From Vicingaceae bacterium (lineage in GTDB: Bacteria; Bacteroidota; Bacteroidia; Flavobacteriales_E; Vicingaceae): 64,000 bases of DNA. A program made the position numbers and the translations under genes. The notes under the pieces are model-generated. The model had not been told where the DNA came from, searched no databases, and saw only the letters and a program-made list of their open reading frames with translations. The stretch covers positions 354,326 through 418,325 of the forward strand of contig JAOKCF010000001.1 of assembly GCA_028245195.1 (NCBI GenBank), given 5' to 3'. Of this stretch, positions 27,792-37,457 are shown piece after piece; within the stretch, counting starts at the first letter, position 1, and every line of letters begins with the position of its first letter.

Positions 27792-29093
27792 TCAACTTTT
27801 ATTGGCTGCAATTTGTTCATTCTTTGGCACCCTTAATAATAGAACAAAACCTACAATAAAAAATGCTCCCAAGGCATAAATTGAATTCCTCATGCTTCCT
27901 GTCCATCCTTCAATAAACCCATAAGCAAAGGTTCCAATTACTATTCCTAACTTCTCTATTACGTCGTAGAAACTGAAAAATGAGGCGTGATCTTTGGTTT
28001 GTGGAAGCAATTTAGAATAGGTTGAACGAGAAAGCGACTGAATTCCTCCCATCACCAATCCAACAGAAGCAGCAATGACATAAAATTCAATTGGTTCGTG
28101 AATAAAATATGCTCCCAAACAAATGAACACCCAAATAAAAAGGGTGATGGACAGCGATGCAATGTTTCCTATTTTACTCGAAAACCAAGAGAACAGGTAA
28201 GCTCCTCCAATTGCAATAAATTGAATAATTAAAACCGACACTATTAATCCTGTTTTGGCACCATCGCCTTCCCAGTTAATTTCTTTGGCCGCAAAAAGTG
28301 TAGCCATAATCATGACCGTTTGCACACCCATACTGTAAACAAAAAAGGAACCTAAATATCGCTTCAATGTTGTTAGCTCTTTTAATTCTCCCCAAACTTT
28401 TTTCAGTTCTTTAAATCCTTTGGTAAACTTATTTTCTTTGGGTTTATCTGAGTAAGAGGCATTCGGCAAGTAAGCATAGGTATATTGACTAAACCCAATC
28501 CACCAAACTGCTACAGATAGAAAAGCATATTTAACAGGCATATCAAAACCCATTATCGCTACCAAGTTTAATATCAATAAAACAGAACTTCCAACATATC
28601 CCAAGGAGTATCCTCTCGCAGAAATTTTATCATGATCTTCAGCATGAGCAATCTCGGGTAAATAAGCGTTGTAGAACACCAAACTACCCCAAAACCCAAC
28701 ACTTGCCAATAAAACAGGAATCATACTCAACTCTAAATGATTTACATCAAAAAAGAAAAGAGATGCACAGGCTAGAGACCCTAGGTAACAGAAGAATTTT
28801 AAAAAACTTTTTTTACTGTCCGAATAGTCAGCAAGGCCTGATAACAATGGTGAAATAATTGAAACAATTATAAATGAAACTGAAATTACATAGGAGTAGA
28901 GCTGCGTATTTCTGAAACTCCCACCTAAAAACTCAACCAAATCGTTTGTTAAATTACCGTAGGCATCATGACTTGTTTGGTATTCATAAAACATTGGAAA
29001 AATTGCTGTAGTAATAACCAAGGGGTATACAGAATTGGCCAAATCGTAAAAGGTCCAAGCACGGATAATTTTTTTATCGCCTTTTTTAATCAT
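27792..29093 (-). CDS. MFS transporter, UMF1/Atg22-like
   Basis: This 433-residue membrane protein has 12 helices. The N-terminus WTFYDLANSVYPLVITTAIFP is the UMF1 signature (YDwANS), and the later GGIQSLSRSTYSKLLPQ loop is also family-typical. The yeast relative Atg22 exports amino acids from the vacuole; the bacterial substrate is unknown. It is the first gene of a likely transcript with lhgO and the SSS gene (36 bp gap, then 3 bp). Confidence 0.9.
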   Translation of the reverse strand: MIKKGDKKIIRAWTFYDLANSVYPLVITTAIFPMFYEYQTSHDAYGNLTNDLVEFLGGSFRNTQLYSYVISVSFIIVSIISPLLSGLADYSDSKKSFLKFFCYLGSLACASLFFFDVNHLELSMIPVLLASVGFWGSLVFYNAYLPEIAHAEDHDKISARGYSLGYVGSSVLLILNLVAIMGFDMPVKYAFLSVAVWWIGFSQYTYAYLPNASYSDKPKENKFTKGFKELKKVWGELKELTTLKRYLGSFFVYSMGVQTVMIMATLFAAKEINWEGDGAKTGLIVSVLIIQFIAIGGAYLFSWFSSKIGNIASLSITLFIWVFICLGAYFIHEPIEFYVIAASVGLVMGGIQSLSRSTYSKLLPQTKDHASFFSFYDVIEKLGIVIGTFAYGFIEGWTGSMRNSIYALGAFFIVGFVLLLRVPKNEQIAANKS

Positions 29094-29180
29094 GCGCTAA
29101 AGATAACAAAACTGGAACTTGGCACGATTTTCCATTACCAGTATAATTCAAGTACTTTTACCCTTTAAAATTTTTACCTC

Positions 29181-29656
29181 ATGAAAAATTTTTTTTGACT
29201 TTTCTTACTTACCGCATTTATTTTTGGCACTTCTTGCAGAAATGACGATGATGGCGATAACGATGCACTTTCGGGTTATAAAAGAATAGTGAATAAAAAC
29301 TTCAAACATACAAGTGCTGAGGTTAGAGCGAATGGAATAATTCTAGCAAATAGAAGTTTGGTATTTGATTATGAAAGAGACAATGTTACCCGATATGAAA
29401 GTTCGGGTATCGCAACTACAAGGTATGAAGTATTAAAATGTGACCCTACCGAACCAAATGAAGAGTTTTATTTTGGACGTTAATTTCAAACGATGCTAAG
29501 CTTATACTAGATTACGGTGGCTCTAACGTGCAAGTTTATAACATCATAGTTAACGATGGCAGAAATTTAGTTTTAGAGCGTTTTACAATTGAAGACGTTG
29601 ACAACGACGGAACTCAAGAGTCGGTGCAAACACGATTAACTTATGCCCGCTCTTAG
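29181..29656 (+). pseudogene. Broken lipoprotein gene (nonsense plus frameshift)
   Basis: An ATG at 29181 starts MKNFF, then TGA at 29196-29198. The same frame continues LFLLTAFIFGTSCRNDDDGD, a full lipoprotein signal with lipobox FGTSC, so the TGA probably replaced Trp. The frame runs to 29483. A one-base loss near 29470-29475 moves the rest to another frame (WTLISNDAKLILDYGG to RLTYARS) ending at TAG 29654-29656. It shares a 4-base double stop with the convergent CAP-domain gene. The domain is unknown; DVDNDGTQESVQT looks beta-rich. Confidence 0.8.
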
Positions 29657-31929
29657 TTACAAATAGTGCAATACCTATTTTTTAATTGTGTATTTTCTAA
29701 ATTTTGCTTTCCATTTACTGTTTTGGTGAAAAACTGACAGAAAACAGTAGGATACAATTGACTCGCCTTTTCCATTAACCCTGCATACATTAAATCACTT
29801 ACTTGAGATTTGTCATACACTGCTATTTGTAGAAAATAAAAAAGCATCTCTTTATTTACTTTTTCATCTTGCACATCAGCTCGTAATAGCTGAATTGCAT
29901 AGCTAAATTGGTCTTGGTAACAAAGCGTCTTTGCTAAATTCAATTTTTCATTGCTGTTCAGATTTCCCTTTTCTTGCCACTTCATTAATTCCGTAAAACT
30001 CTTCTTCCGCTTGTCAAACACCCCCTGATCATAGAAGTAATCTACCGCCAATAAACTATAATTCATAATAGCTCTTGCATACTTCTCAGGAGCAATTTGA
30101 CCTGCCGAAATTTTTCTAAAATCAGATAACCAACCTTCCATATTTCTTATTTCTCCTTGATGGTTAGACCAATATTCTAATTTCGCAACATGATAATTAA
30201 ATGCTACCTCAGATTGCCGCTTATTAATTAAATAGAGCTCAAAGAAAGCTAGGTAAATCGGATTCCCACCATAATTCTCAGCTCCCATAAATGATTCTAA
30301 CACTATTTGATTGTTGATAACAGCCAATGTATTCCTTTTTTGACTAGGATCAGCTTGCGGTAATTCTTTTGCGCTCAACTCCCCTGCTCTAACTTTATTC
30401 AGAAGTTTAGACTGAACAAAAAGCGCTGGTTCAATTTGATTATTTCCCAAAAAGAAGCGATACAGATTAAGTTGCTCTGCCAATTCTGTTTTTAACTGAA
30501 CCTTCGCTTCACCCTTAACAGCATATTGCAATTCATTCAACCCATGTAAAAACATTTTTAACTTTCCATCTTCTTTTTGTGCTTCTCTTAGAAATTCGAT
30601 TTTCTCTTCTTCATTCAATTCCGCCATTTCTAATTGATAGTAGGTATTCTCAACATAAGACTGCAGCGAATCCCACGCAACTTGAGTTTTATCCAAGCTT
30701 TCCTCTTCCATCGTTTGAAGGCTCTCTTGATGTATCGGTGAAACTTGAAGTACAAGGTTCGATGAAGCAATTGTAAAGTTCAACTTTTCCAACTCAGATT
30801 TTGCGTTTTTCAATGAATCCCAACCATTTGGAAATAAGGGAATGTTAAATTGCAATGAATCTTTCCATTGAAATTCGGTCGCAGCGCTTTCTCCTGCTAC
30901 TGCAAACTCAATAGGAACTTGCTCCGATTTCTTCAATTCTATTTTATTAAATGGAACCGTTGCACAGTGCACCCCGTCCTTAATTATGATAAGATTTGGT
31001 TCAGTTAAGTCTTTCGAATAAAAGCTCGGCACATTTCCCATCTTTACATTCAACTCTCCAATGCTATCTGCTAAGTTTTGACCTAACAAATAAGACTTTT
31101 TAAGCGGCTTTTGCAAGAATCCTTTGGCAACAGTGCCCGGAAACAATTGGACCCCTTTATCACATTTGTATTGTCTTTGATCTACCCAATCAATTGCAAC
31201 GGCATCTGATGCATCGCTCAACAATTGTTCTACAAAAGGTAAACTGTGGTATTCAAAATAAACCTGATTGCCTTTGATTTTTATTACGTCTGAAAAAAGC
31301 TGTGGAACACTTGAAAAACGTTCTAAGAAATTACTACATTTTTGCTTGTCGAAGGGCTCTATTCCATGATTTTTCAAACTCAACTTTTCTTTTCCAAGCG
31401 GCTCGTATGGCTCACTTCCAAATACCGCACAAAATAAATGGTCCACCTCATCACTTACAATTACAGAAAGACCTAAAGTTGTAAATTGTGGGTCTAGTAA
31501 GTTCAGTTTACTGCTTTTCTCATCTTCTAACCAAGCAGTAACTATAGCTTTCACCAACTTCTCGTCGGTGTTTATTTCTTCCCTTAATCCATTTGGTGCT
31601 AGAGCTTCTTTCGCTCCAAAAACAATTTGCGATAAATTTTCTTCTAGTTGGCCATGTAATCCTTCGTAATATAGAACACGCTGAGTAACATTATCCTTTT
31701 TACTGTTATCTTGAGTGTGAATTAACCGCCCCAGCTCGGAACAGTATTCTGCTTGATCAAAAGCGGCAGCCGATAAAATCTCATCCAATTCTAATTGTGG
31801 TAATTCTTGTGCTGTGCGAATACCATTCACTTCTTTCAATAGCAGTTCAGCCAAGTACACATCCCTTTCTTGCGCTGTTAAAAACAATGAAGTAACTAAC
31901 AGAACAATTGTAAAAAATATCCTTTTCAT
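29653..31929 (-). CDS. Large exported CAP-domain (SCP/PR-1) protein
   Basis: This 758-residue protein has the signal peptide MKRIFFTIVLLVTSLFLTAQ. Residues about 25-180 form a CAP domain: LLKEVNGIRTAQELPQLELD, AAAFDQAEYCSELGRLIHTQ and a later YEPLGKEKLSL strand. The rest is unassigned and mostly helical, with a stretch like a bacterial surface protein and TPR-like pairs near the C-terminus. Bacterial CAP domains are found in secreted proteins with no general function. It is translated from an ATG directly after the stop of the 31930 ORF (TAA and ATG are adjacent), so it belongs to the OmpA-type gene unit. Confidence 0.82.
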   Translation of the reverse strand: MKRIFFTIVLLVTSLFLTAQERDVYLAELLLKEVNGIRTAQELPQLELDEILSAAAFDQAEYCSELGRLIHTQDNSKKDNVTQRVLYYEGLHGQLEENLSQIVFGAKEALAPNGLREEINTDEKLVKAIVTAWLEDEKSSKLNLLDPQFTTLGLSVIVSDEVDHLFCAVFGSEPYEPLGKEKLSLKNHGIEPFDKQKCSNFLERFSSVPQLFSDVIKIKGNQVYFEYHSLPFVEQLLSDASDAVAIDWVDQRQYKCDKGVQLFPGTVAKGFLQKPLKKSYLLGQNLADSIGELNVKMGNVPSFYSKDLTEPNLIIIKDGVHCATVPFNKIELKKSEQVPIEFAVAGESAATEFQWKDSLQFNIPLFPNGWDSLKNAKSELEKLNFTIASSNLVLQVSPIHQESLQTMEEESLDKTQVAWDSLQSYVENTYYQLEMAELNEEEKIEFLREAQKEDGKLKMFLHGLNELQYAVKGEAKVQLKTELAEQLNLYRFFLGNNQIEPALFVQSKLLNKVRAGELSAKELPQADPSQKRNTLAVINNQIVLESFMGAENYGGNPIYLAFFELYLINKRQSEVAFNYHVAKLEYWSNHQGEIRNMEGWLSDFRKISAGQIAPEKYARAIMNYSLLAVDYFYDQGVFDKRKKSFTELMKWQEKGNLNSNEKLNLAKTLCYQDQFSYAIQLLRADVQDEKVNKEMLFYFLQIAVYDKSQVSDLMYAGLMEKASQLYPTVFCQFFTKTVNGKQNLENTQLKNRYCTICN

Positions 31930-32986
31930 TTATCGTTCAACGGTTATTGTAACTCTTCTATTTTTTGATTTACCTTCTTCTTGAACTCCAAGGTATATAA
32001 TTTCTCGCTCTCCGGACCAAGAAGTGTAGAAGTTTTGTAGATTAAAGTTACTCATCCTCTCTTTCACAACATCAGCTCTTTTTTGCGAAAGCTGGAGATT
32101 GTGTTCAATACTAGCATCTTGATCTGCGTGCCCTTCAACTTTTATAGGATAAAAAATGGGAAGTGGTAACTGTTCAATAAATTGATCCAATCGCAACAAT
32201 TCATTCTCTGAAATAGAAAATTTATCCTTTTCAAAGTAAACAACATGACTCCAGCTGACTTTATTTGTATTTAGAGGTGAATCAGGAACTGCAAATCGTT
32301 CTTTGCCCAAATAAAAGATCTATGTAATAGCAGGACGTTCTGCTCTTTGCCGCTGTATTCACGATCTTTTCAGTAATAAAATGCTTAGCGAAATAATTCC
32401 CAATCGTTATGAACTTCTCCCCGCCCTTTGCTATGTATTTCGCATGCAACTTTTGCCACGAATGTGATTGATCGGCCATCTGCTCAAATACAAGCTGCGG
32501 ATGGTTTTGAAATCGAATCCAGAGATTCGAGTACAATCCAATTCTACCAAAGAATGCCCCGACTTTATTCATCCCAATGAGTGAGTTTTCTGATAGGCGT
32601 ATGTATAAACTAAACTCATATTCTTCCCCTTCCAAAAGCGTGTCGATTAATTCTACTTGTAAATATTCTAAAGAAGATCCTATTTCGCTTAAAAAAATAA
32701 CACCTGCCATTCCATCGCCGCTCTTAGGAGAGATAGAAGCTTTTAAACCGCAGTTATGAAATAATTCTGGCGTACCTGCATTTGCTCCAAACCAGTGTTT
32801 TGCCAATTCTAGTTGGCGAAGCCCCGTTGGGCAGACATGAACTTCTTCAAAACCCGGATTAGGATTAAGATTTTGTGCCTTGCAGAAACTTATAAGCAGA
32901 AAAAAAGCCACCGAAGTGGCTATATTTTTTACTATACATCTCAATTTAGAGGACTTTGAAAGTAACCCGCTGGTTTTGCGAAGCAT
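31930..32986 (-). pseudogene. Frameshifted paralogue of the neighbouring OmpA-type protein
   Basis: Two overlapping frames make one protein. Frame A (32986-32282) reads a poor N-terminus, a signal core IATSVAFFLLISFCKAQ, then NLNPNPGFEEVH and a jelly-roll-like domain ending SCYYIDLLF before a stop at 32282-32284. Frame B (to 31930) continues KERFAVPDSPLNTNK and an OmpA C-terminal domain with VEGHADQDASIEHNLQLSQK. The shift, equal to one extra base, lies near 32305-32315. The intact neighbour (32946-34232) has the same two domains in one frame. No clean start exists: the ATG at 32986 is inside the neighbour and a terminator hairpin lies in the signal codons. Confidence 0.75.
32900..32923 (-). 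terminator. UUCG-tetraloop intrinsic terminator after the OmpA-type gene
   Basis: On the minus strand it reads AGCCAC-TTCG-GTGGCT followed by at least six T. The stable UUCG loop, 6-bp stem and U-tract form a textbook terminator. It starts about 25 bp beyond the stop codon at 32946. It lies inside the reading frame of the downstream paralogue. Confidence 0.8.
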
Positions 32987-34232
32987 CTTCTTTTGATCCA
33001 GATTTTGTTATACCCAACGAAATCGTTTTTAATTGCTCTGAAGGAACTCCTGCCTTGGTCAAGGCCACTCTTAATAATGCGCTTCTTCGTTTTCCAATTG
33101 AAGTAACAGTTGATTCGGAAGGATCAGCATGTCCTTGAATTTCAATGACCTTAGATTTATTTTTCTTGAGGTACTTCACCAATTCGTCAATCACTTCCTT
33201 TTCACTATCAGGAACTTGAAATTCCTTCGATTCATAATAAATAACTACATCGTTTGGTGAGTATACCTTGGGGTCCTCTGGTTCTTCTTCCACTTCTTCT
33301 GCTGAGTTTTTTTTGTAAACAACTCCTCCTTGTTCAACCGTTTTAGTGTCATCTTTCTTTTCAACTACCTTTGGTTCCTCTCCGGGTTTAGACCCATCAG
33401 AATTAACGTAGGTCACTTTTTTCGACTCTTTTTCATCAATCAATTTCGTTTCAAACGACTTGTACTCTGTCTTCATCTGTCCTCCTGCTATGCGCTCACA
33501 TGCACAATCTTTATCACCAATTTTATCGGTTGGAATAACAGAAACATCATCAATATAATAATACCCATCGTATGTTTGACGACCGGTGAACTCTCTTGAC
33601 AACCGAACAGTTTCAAACATGGTATTAACATCTTGTGCAAAATTTCCGATTACAATAAACTTCTCACTCCCTTTGGCAATAAACGTCCCGCAAACTGGTG
33701 TCCACGAATATTGCTTCTCGTATATCATTTTCGTGACACTAATTATTTGTGGGTTTTTATACAAATTACCGTCAGTGGCCTCACTCATTGGCTCAGATTG
33801 TATTAATGCTCCAATGTTGTTTACTGCATATTTCGACATATCCGACATGGAAATGTGAAACTTCACACAATACTCCTTGCCTTCTTCCATCGGTTTTAAA
33901 AGTTCTACTCCAAGGTAATTTCTTGGCGCTTTCCCTTTGTAACCGTAAAAATTCAATCCAGCATAATTGGTTCCTGTTCTAGCCTTTTCTTCACCTCTCT
34001 TATTTTCAGGTGTAGCAAAGTCATCTGTTTTGGTACTTTCAGAATACAAATCAACGGGGTTCATGGTAACAGAGGTCCAAGGAGCAGCTAAATAAACCTG
34101 TCCTTTTTCCGTTACTTTTCCTTTTTTTCCGGTATCTTCAAAACTAGGGTTTGGAACTAAGTTGTCTTCCTCTTGTGCTTGAATGGCACAACCAATAAAT
34201 AAGGCTACCAATAATAAGTTTAACTTTTTCAT
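32946..34232 (-). CDS. OmpA-family surface protein with N-terminal jelly-roll domain
   Basis: This 428-residue exported protein has the signal peptide MKKLNLLLVALFIGCAIQAQ. The N-terminal domain (about 25-235) has NLVPNPSFEDTG, LGVELLKPMEEGKEYCVKFH and YYIDDVSV, as in galactose-binding-like carbohydrate modules. A Lys/Glu-rich linker follows. The OmpA C-terminal domain (about 320-428) has FQVPDSEKEVIDELVKYLKK, IEIQGHADPSES and NQRVTFKV, which bind peptidoglycan diaminopimelate. It should tether the outer membrane to the wall. An exact -7 box lies at 34255-34262. Confidence 0.9.
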   Translation of the reverse strand: MKKLNLLLVALFIGCAIQAQEEDNLVPNPSFEDTGKKGKVTEKGQVYLAAPWTSVTMNPVDLYSESTKTDDFATPENKRGEEKARTGTNYAGLNFYGYKGKAPRNYLGVELLKPMEEGKEYCVKFHISMSDMSKYAVNNIGALIQSEPMSEATDGNLYKNPQIISVTKMIYEKQYSWTPVCGTFIAKGSEKFIVIGNFAQDVNTMFETVRLSREFTGRQTYDGYYYIDDVSVIPTDKIGDKDCACERIAGGQMKTEYKSFETKLIDEKESKKVTYVNSDGSKPGEEPKVVEKKDDTKTVEQGGVVYKKNSAEEVEEEPEDPKVYSPNDVVIYYESKEFQVPDSEKEVIDELVKYLKKNKSKVIEIQGHADPSESTVTSIGKRRSALLRVALTKAGVPSEQLKTISLGITKSGSKEDASQNQRVTFKVL

Positions 34233-34254
34233 GCTTGTTTTTTTCGTCGTGGTT

Positions 34255-34262
34255 CAAAGATA
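34255..34262 (-). promoter_or_regulatory. Candidate -7 element of the OmpA-type gene
   Basis: On the minus strand this reads TATCTTTG, an exact TAnnTTTG match 22 bp before the ATG at 34232. The -33 box is unclear, so this is a half-site call. Confidence 0.45.
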
Positions 34263-34422
34263 ATACCAAAGTATGAAACTAAGAAAGGTTGAAGAAAGAA
34301 TATCGAGTAGGGAATGTGAAGTTAGGGAATTAAGAATATTGAATGGTAAGTAACGCAATCAGGTTATTTAAATCCAAATTGCGAAAGGAGTGAAACGAAA
34401 TGAGATAAAACAGAACCAATAA

Positions 34423-36015
34423 TCAGTCTACATTGTCATGCAAGAATGAATTATTCTGTCTCAAATTCGTTTTATTATCGTCGTCTTCGCTCAAAGTATA
34501 ACGCGATACGTTAGATTCAGAAGAGTGCGGTGTTTCGTCTAAAGAGATGTTTCTTCTCTTATAAGCTGGCTCCTTCTCTAAATCGTTAATTCCTCCCGGG
34601 CTTTTAATTTTTAAACTCAACTCTTTTAACCTTCTAATTCTTTCGTGAGTCTTCTTAATCTGTGCTTCCTCGTTCTCTGCAGACTTTTCAGGAGTAGACT
34701 GATAAGAAGTCATTTCCGGCTGTACCTCATCAGTTGAATTGTTAGGAACACCCACACTGTGAGGCGTCCAGTCGTCTGCCTTTGCATCTTCATCAGATTT
34801 GAATTCATCTTCTAACGAATACTTTTTTACTTCAGGCTCTTCGTTTTTCTGTGGGTGCTTTTGAGCTTGAGATGGTCTAATTTGAAACTCAAAACTTTTC
34901 TGCTCCTCACTCTGAATCTTCATTGTTGGCTCATCCGAATTTTCAGGAGTTGTAGTTGTTTCATTATCTGTAGGAGCAGTGATTACAGTGTTCACATCAT
35001 CTGTTAACTTTCTTACCACTTTTTTTGGTTCAGCCGCGGTAGTAAATCCACCTGGTTCTGATTTTCCAAAACCTGTTGCAATAATGGTCACGGACAATTT
35101 ATTTCCAAGAGATTCATCTATTCCATTACCCCAAATAATATCTGCAGTGTTACCTGCTTCATTTTGGATGTACTCCGTAATCTCATCAATTTCATCCATC
35201 GCCACTTCTTCATCTCCCGAAGTAATGTTCAGTAAAATGTAATTTGCTCCTGTAATGTCATTGTCATTCAATAACGGTGAAGCTAATGCTTGGCTAACGG
35301 CCTTCACTGCTCGTCCTTCACCTTCAGCAGAAGCGGAACCCATAATTGCGGTTCCACCGTCTTTCATTACTGTTCTAACATCTTCAAAATCTACGTTGAT
35401 GTATCCAGCAACGGTAATAATTTCAGCAATTCCCTTTGCTGCAATGGTTAAGATATCATCTGCCTTAGAAAAAGCTTCAGAAATTTTCAAGTTCCCGTGC
35501 ATTTCTCGCAATTTATCGTTGCAAATAATAAGCAACGTATCAACATTGTCTCTCAACTCTGCTAAACCAGAATCTGCTTGAATTTTTCTTCTTCTACCTT
35601 CAAAACTAAATGGAATTGTAACAATACCTACTGTGAGAATACCCATTTCTCTAGCAGTTTGTGCAATAATTGGAGCAGCTCCAGTTCCAGTTCCACCACC
35701 CATTCCTGCGGTAATGAAAACCATCTGAGTGTTTTTCTCCAACAATTCTTTTAAGTCATCAACATTTTCAATGGCTGCATTCTTGCCCACTTCAGGGTTT
35801 GAACCGGCCCCTCTTCCCTCTGTTAAGGTAGACCCTAACTGAATTTTATTCGGAATCGGACTTAAATCCAATGCTTGCTGATCCGTATTACAAATAATGA
35901 AATCAACACCAGTAATTCCTTGACGGTACATGTGGTTAACAGCATTGCTTCCGCCGCCACCAACTCCGATTACTTTAATAATTGATGATTGTTCTTTGGG
36001 TAAGTCAAATCTCAT
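34423..36015 (-). CDS. ftsZ: Cell division protein FtsZ
   Basis: This 530-residue tubulin-like GTPase polymerises at mid-cell to form the division ring. The N-terminal GTPase domain has [17 protein letters not shown], the tubulin signature [12 protein letters not shown] and [13 protein letters not shown]. The second domain (about 205-320) ends ATGFG. A long acidic Glu/Pro-rich linker follows, ending in [14 protein letters not shown] and the C-terminal peptide [10 protein letters not shown], which is the Bacteroidota form, not the proteobacterial one. It is the last gene of the cluster, 148 bp after ftsA, and may have an extra promoter there. Confidence 0.98.
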   Translation of the reverse strand: MRFDLPKEQSSIIKVIGVGGGGSNAVNHMYRQGITGVDFIICNTDQQALDLSPIPNKIQLGSTLTEGRGAGSNPEVGKNAAIENVDDLKELLEKNTQMVFITAGMGGGTGTGAAPIIAQTAREMGILTVGIVTIPFSFEGRRRKIQADSGLAELRDNVDTLLIICNDKLREMHGNLKISEAFSKADDILTIAAKGIAEIITVAGYINVDFEDVRTVMKDGGTAIMGSASAEGEGRAVKAVSQALASPLLNDNDITGANYILLNITSGDEEVAMDEIDEITEYIQNEAGNTADIIWGNGIDESLGNKLSVTIIATGFGKSEPGGFTTAAEPKKVVRKLTDDVNTVITAPTDNETTTTPENSDEPTMKIQSEEQKSFEFQIRPSQAQKHPQKNEEPEVKKYSLEDEFKSDEDAKADDWTPHSVGVPNNSTDEVQPEMTSYQSTPEKSAENEEAQIKKTHERIRRLKELSLKIKSPGGINDLEKEPAYKRRNISLDETPHSSESNVSRYTLSEDDDNKTNLRQNNSFLHDNVD

Positions 36016-36163
36016 AATTTCTATTATTAATGTAGAGTTTAGAATAAAGAATGTTAAATTCTTTTGTTCCCCTCTACTGTTATTTAATTTCTAATCCTAT
36101 TTATTTCTGCAATGAATTATAGTCTTAATCAACTATTTTTCATTGATAATTATTAATTCTTAA

Positions 36164-37456
36164 TTAGGTCTCGTCTTCTTCAAAAAACTGCTTACCTTTG
36201 GCCAACATATTTTGCAAAAAACCTCCTTTCGTTTTCTCCCCTTGGCGCACTTTAATTGAGTCTTCTTGCTCAGTGCTTTTCAATTGTCCTTTTTGACGTT
36301 CTAACTTTTCAAAACCTTTCAATATTAAACCAACACCCGTCGCGTACATTGGGCTTGTGATTTCATCCGAATTACCATTTGCCAAGTACTCATTTGGATA
36401 ACCAATTCTCGTATCCATGCCAGTAACATATTCAAATAATTGTCCAATGTGTTTCATTTGAGAACCACCTCCGGTAATCACCATACCGGCAATTAGCTTG
36501 TTTTCGTAGCCACTGTTTTTAATCTCGTAATAAATGTGCTCTATAATTTCTTCTAACCTAGCTTGAATAATGTGAGATAGATTTTTAATCGAAATCTCTT
36601 TTGGCTCTCGTCCCCTTAAACCAGGAATTGAAACAATTTCATTTTCTTGACTTTCATTTGCTAGGGCAGAACCAAACTTTACCTTTAATAGCTCCGCTTG
36701 ATTTTTTATGATGCTGCACCCTTCTTTGATGTCTTCAGTAATGATATTTCCACCGAACGGTATTACTGCCGTATGCCGAATAATTCCATCTTGAAAAATT
36801 GCTACGTCCGTAGTTCCTCCCCCAATATCAACCAACACAACTCCTGCCTCTTTTTCTTCTTCACTTAATACTGCTGCAGAAGAAGCAATAGGTTCTAAAA
36901 TCACATCTTGAACTTCTAAATCGGCTTTGTGCACACATTTATGAATGTTCTTTGCCGCCGCTACTTGTCCTGTAATGATGTGAAAGTTGGCTTCTAGACG
37001 AATGCCTGACATCCCGATAGGGTCTTTAATCCCTTGCTCGTTATCTACAATAAACTCTTGTGGTAAAACATCAATAATTTCTTCACCCGGAAGTGTCACC
37101 AACTTAAACATGTCATTAATCAACATGTCAATATCTTCCTGAGAAATTTCATCATCTAAGGTATTTCTCATCTTTATACCTCGGTGCTGTAAACTTTTTA
37201 TATGCTGTCCGGCAATGCCTACATTCACTACACGAACATCTACCCCAGATTTGTTCTCTGCTTCAGAAACAGCTGTGCGAATAGATTGAACCGTTTTCTC
37301 AATATTGGCAACTACTCCGCGAGTTACTCCTAAAGATTCAGAACGACCCATACCCAAGATCTCAAGCTTCCCAACTTCGTTCTTCCGGCCCACCATTACC
37401 ACAATTTTTGTGGTTCCGATATCAAGTCCTACAACTATATCTGATGATGATTCCAT
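36164..37456 (-). CDS. ftsA: Cell division protein FtsA
   Basis: This 430-residue actin-like ATPase links FtsZ to the membrane. The phosphate-1 motif VVGLDIGTTKIVVMVG, the 1C-domain region VANIEKTVQSIRTA, the phosphate-2 motif VVLVDIGGGTTDVAIF and the adenosine motif MVITGGGSQMKHI are clear. The amphipathic C-terminus FLQNMLAKGKQFFEED fits membrane targeting. Its start is 1 bp from the end of ftsQ, consistent with co-transcription. Confidence 0.97.
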   Translation of the reverse strand: MESSSDIVVGLDIGTTKIVVMVGRKNEVGKLEILGMGRSESLGVTRGVVANIEKTVQSIRTAVSEAENKSGVDVRVVNVGIAGQHIKSLQHRGIKMRNTLDDEISQEDIDMLINDMFKLVTLPGEEIIDVLPQEFIVDNEQGIKDPIGMSGIRLEANFHIITGQVAAAKNIHKCVHKADLEVQDVILEPIASSAAVLSEEEKEAGVVLVDIGGGTTDVAIFQDGIIRHTAVIPFGGNIITEDIKEGCSIIKNQAELLKVKFGSALANESQENEIVSIPGLRGREPKEISIKNLSHIIQARLEEIIEHIYYEIKNSGYENKLIAGMVITGGGSQMKHIGQLFEYVTGMDTRIGYPNEYLANGNSDEITSPMYATGVGLILKGFEKLERQKGQLKSTEQEDSIKVRQGEKTKGGFLQNMLAKGKQFFEEDET

Positions 37457-37457
37457 G

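Noticed and set aside
9848-29125. TTGGCAC motifs at 9848-9854, 22312-22318 and 29119-29125 as sigma-54 promoters
   Set aside because: The -24 part matches, but a GC dinucleotide at the proper -12 spacing (N10 after GG) is absent in each case.
29196-29198. TGA recoded as Trp or selenocysteine
   Set aside because: TGA ends several normal genes here and the same gene also has a frameshift, so decay explains it better.
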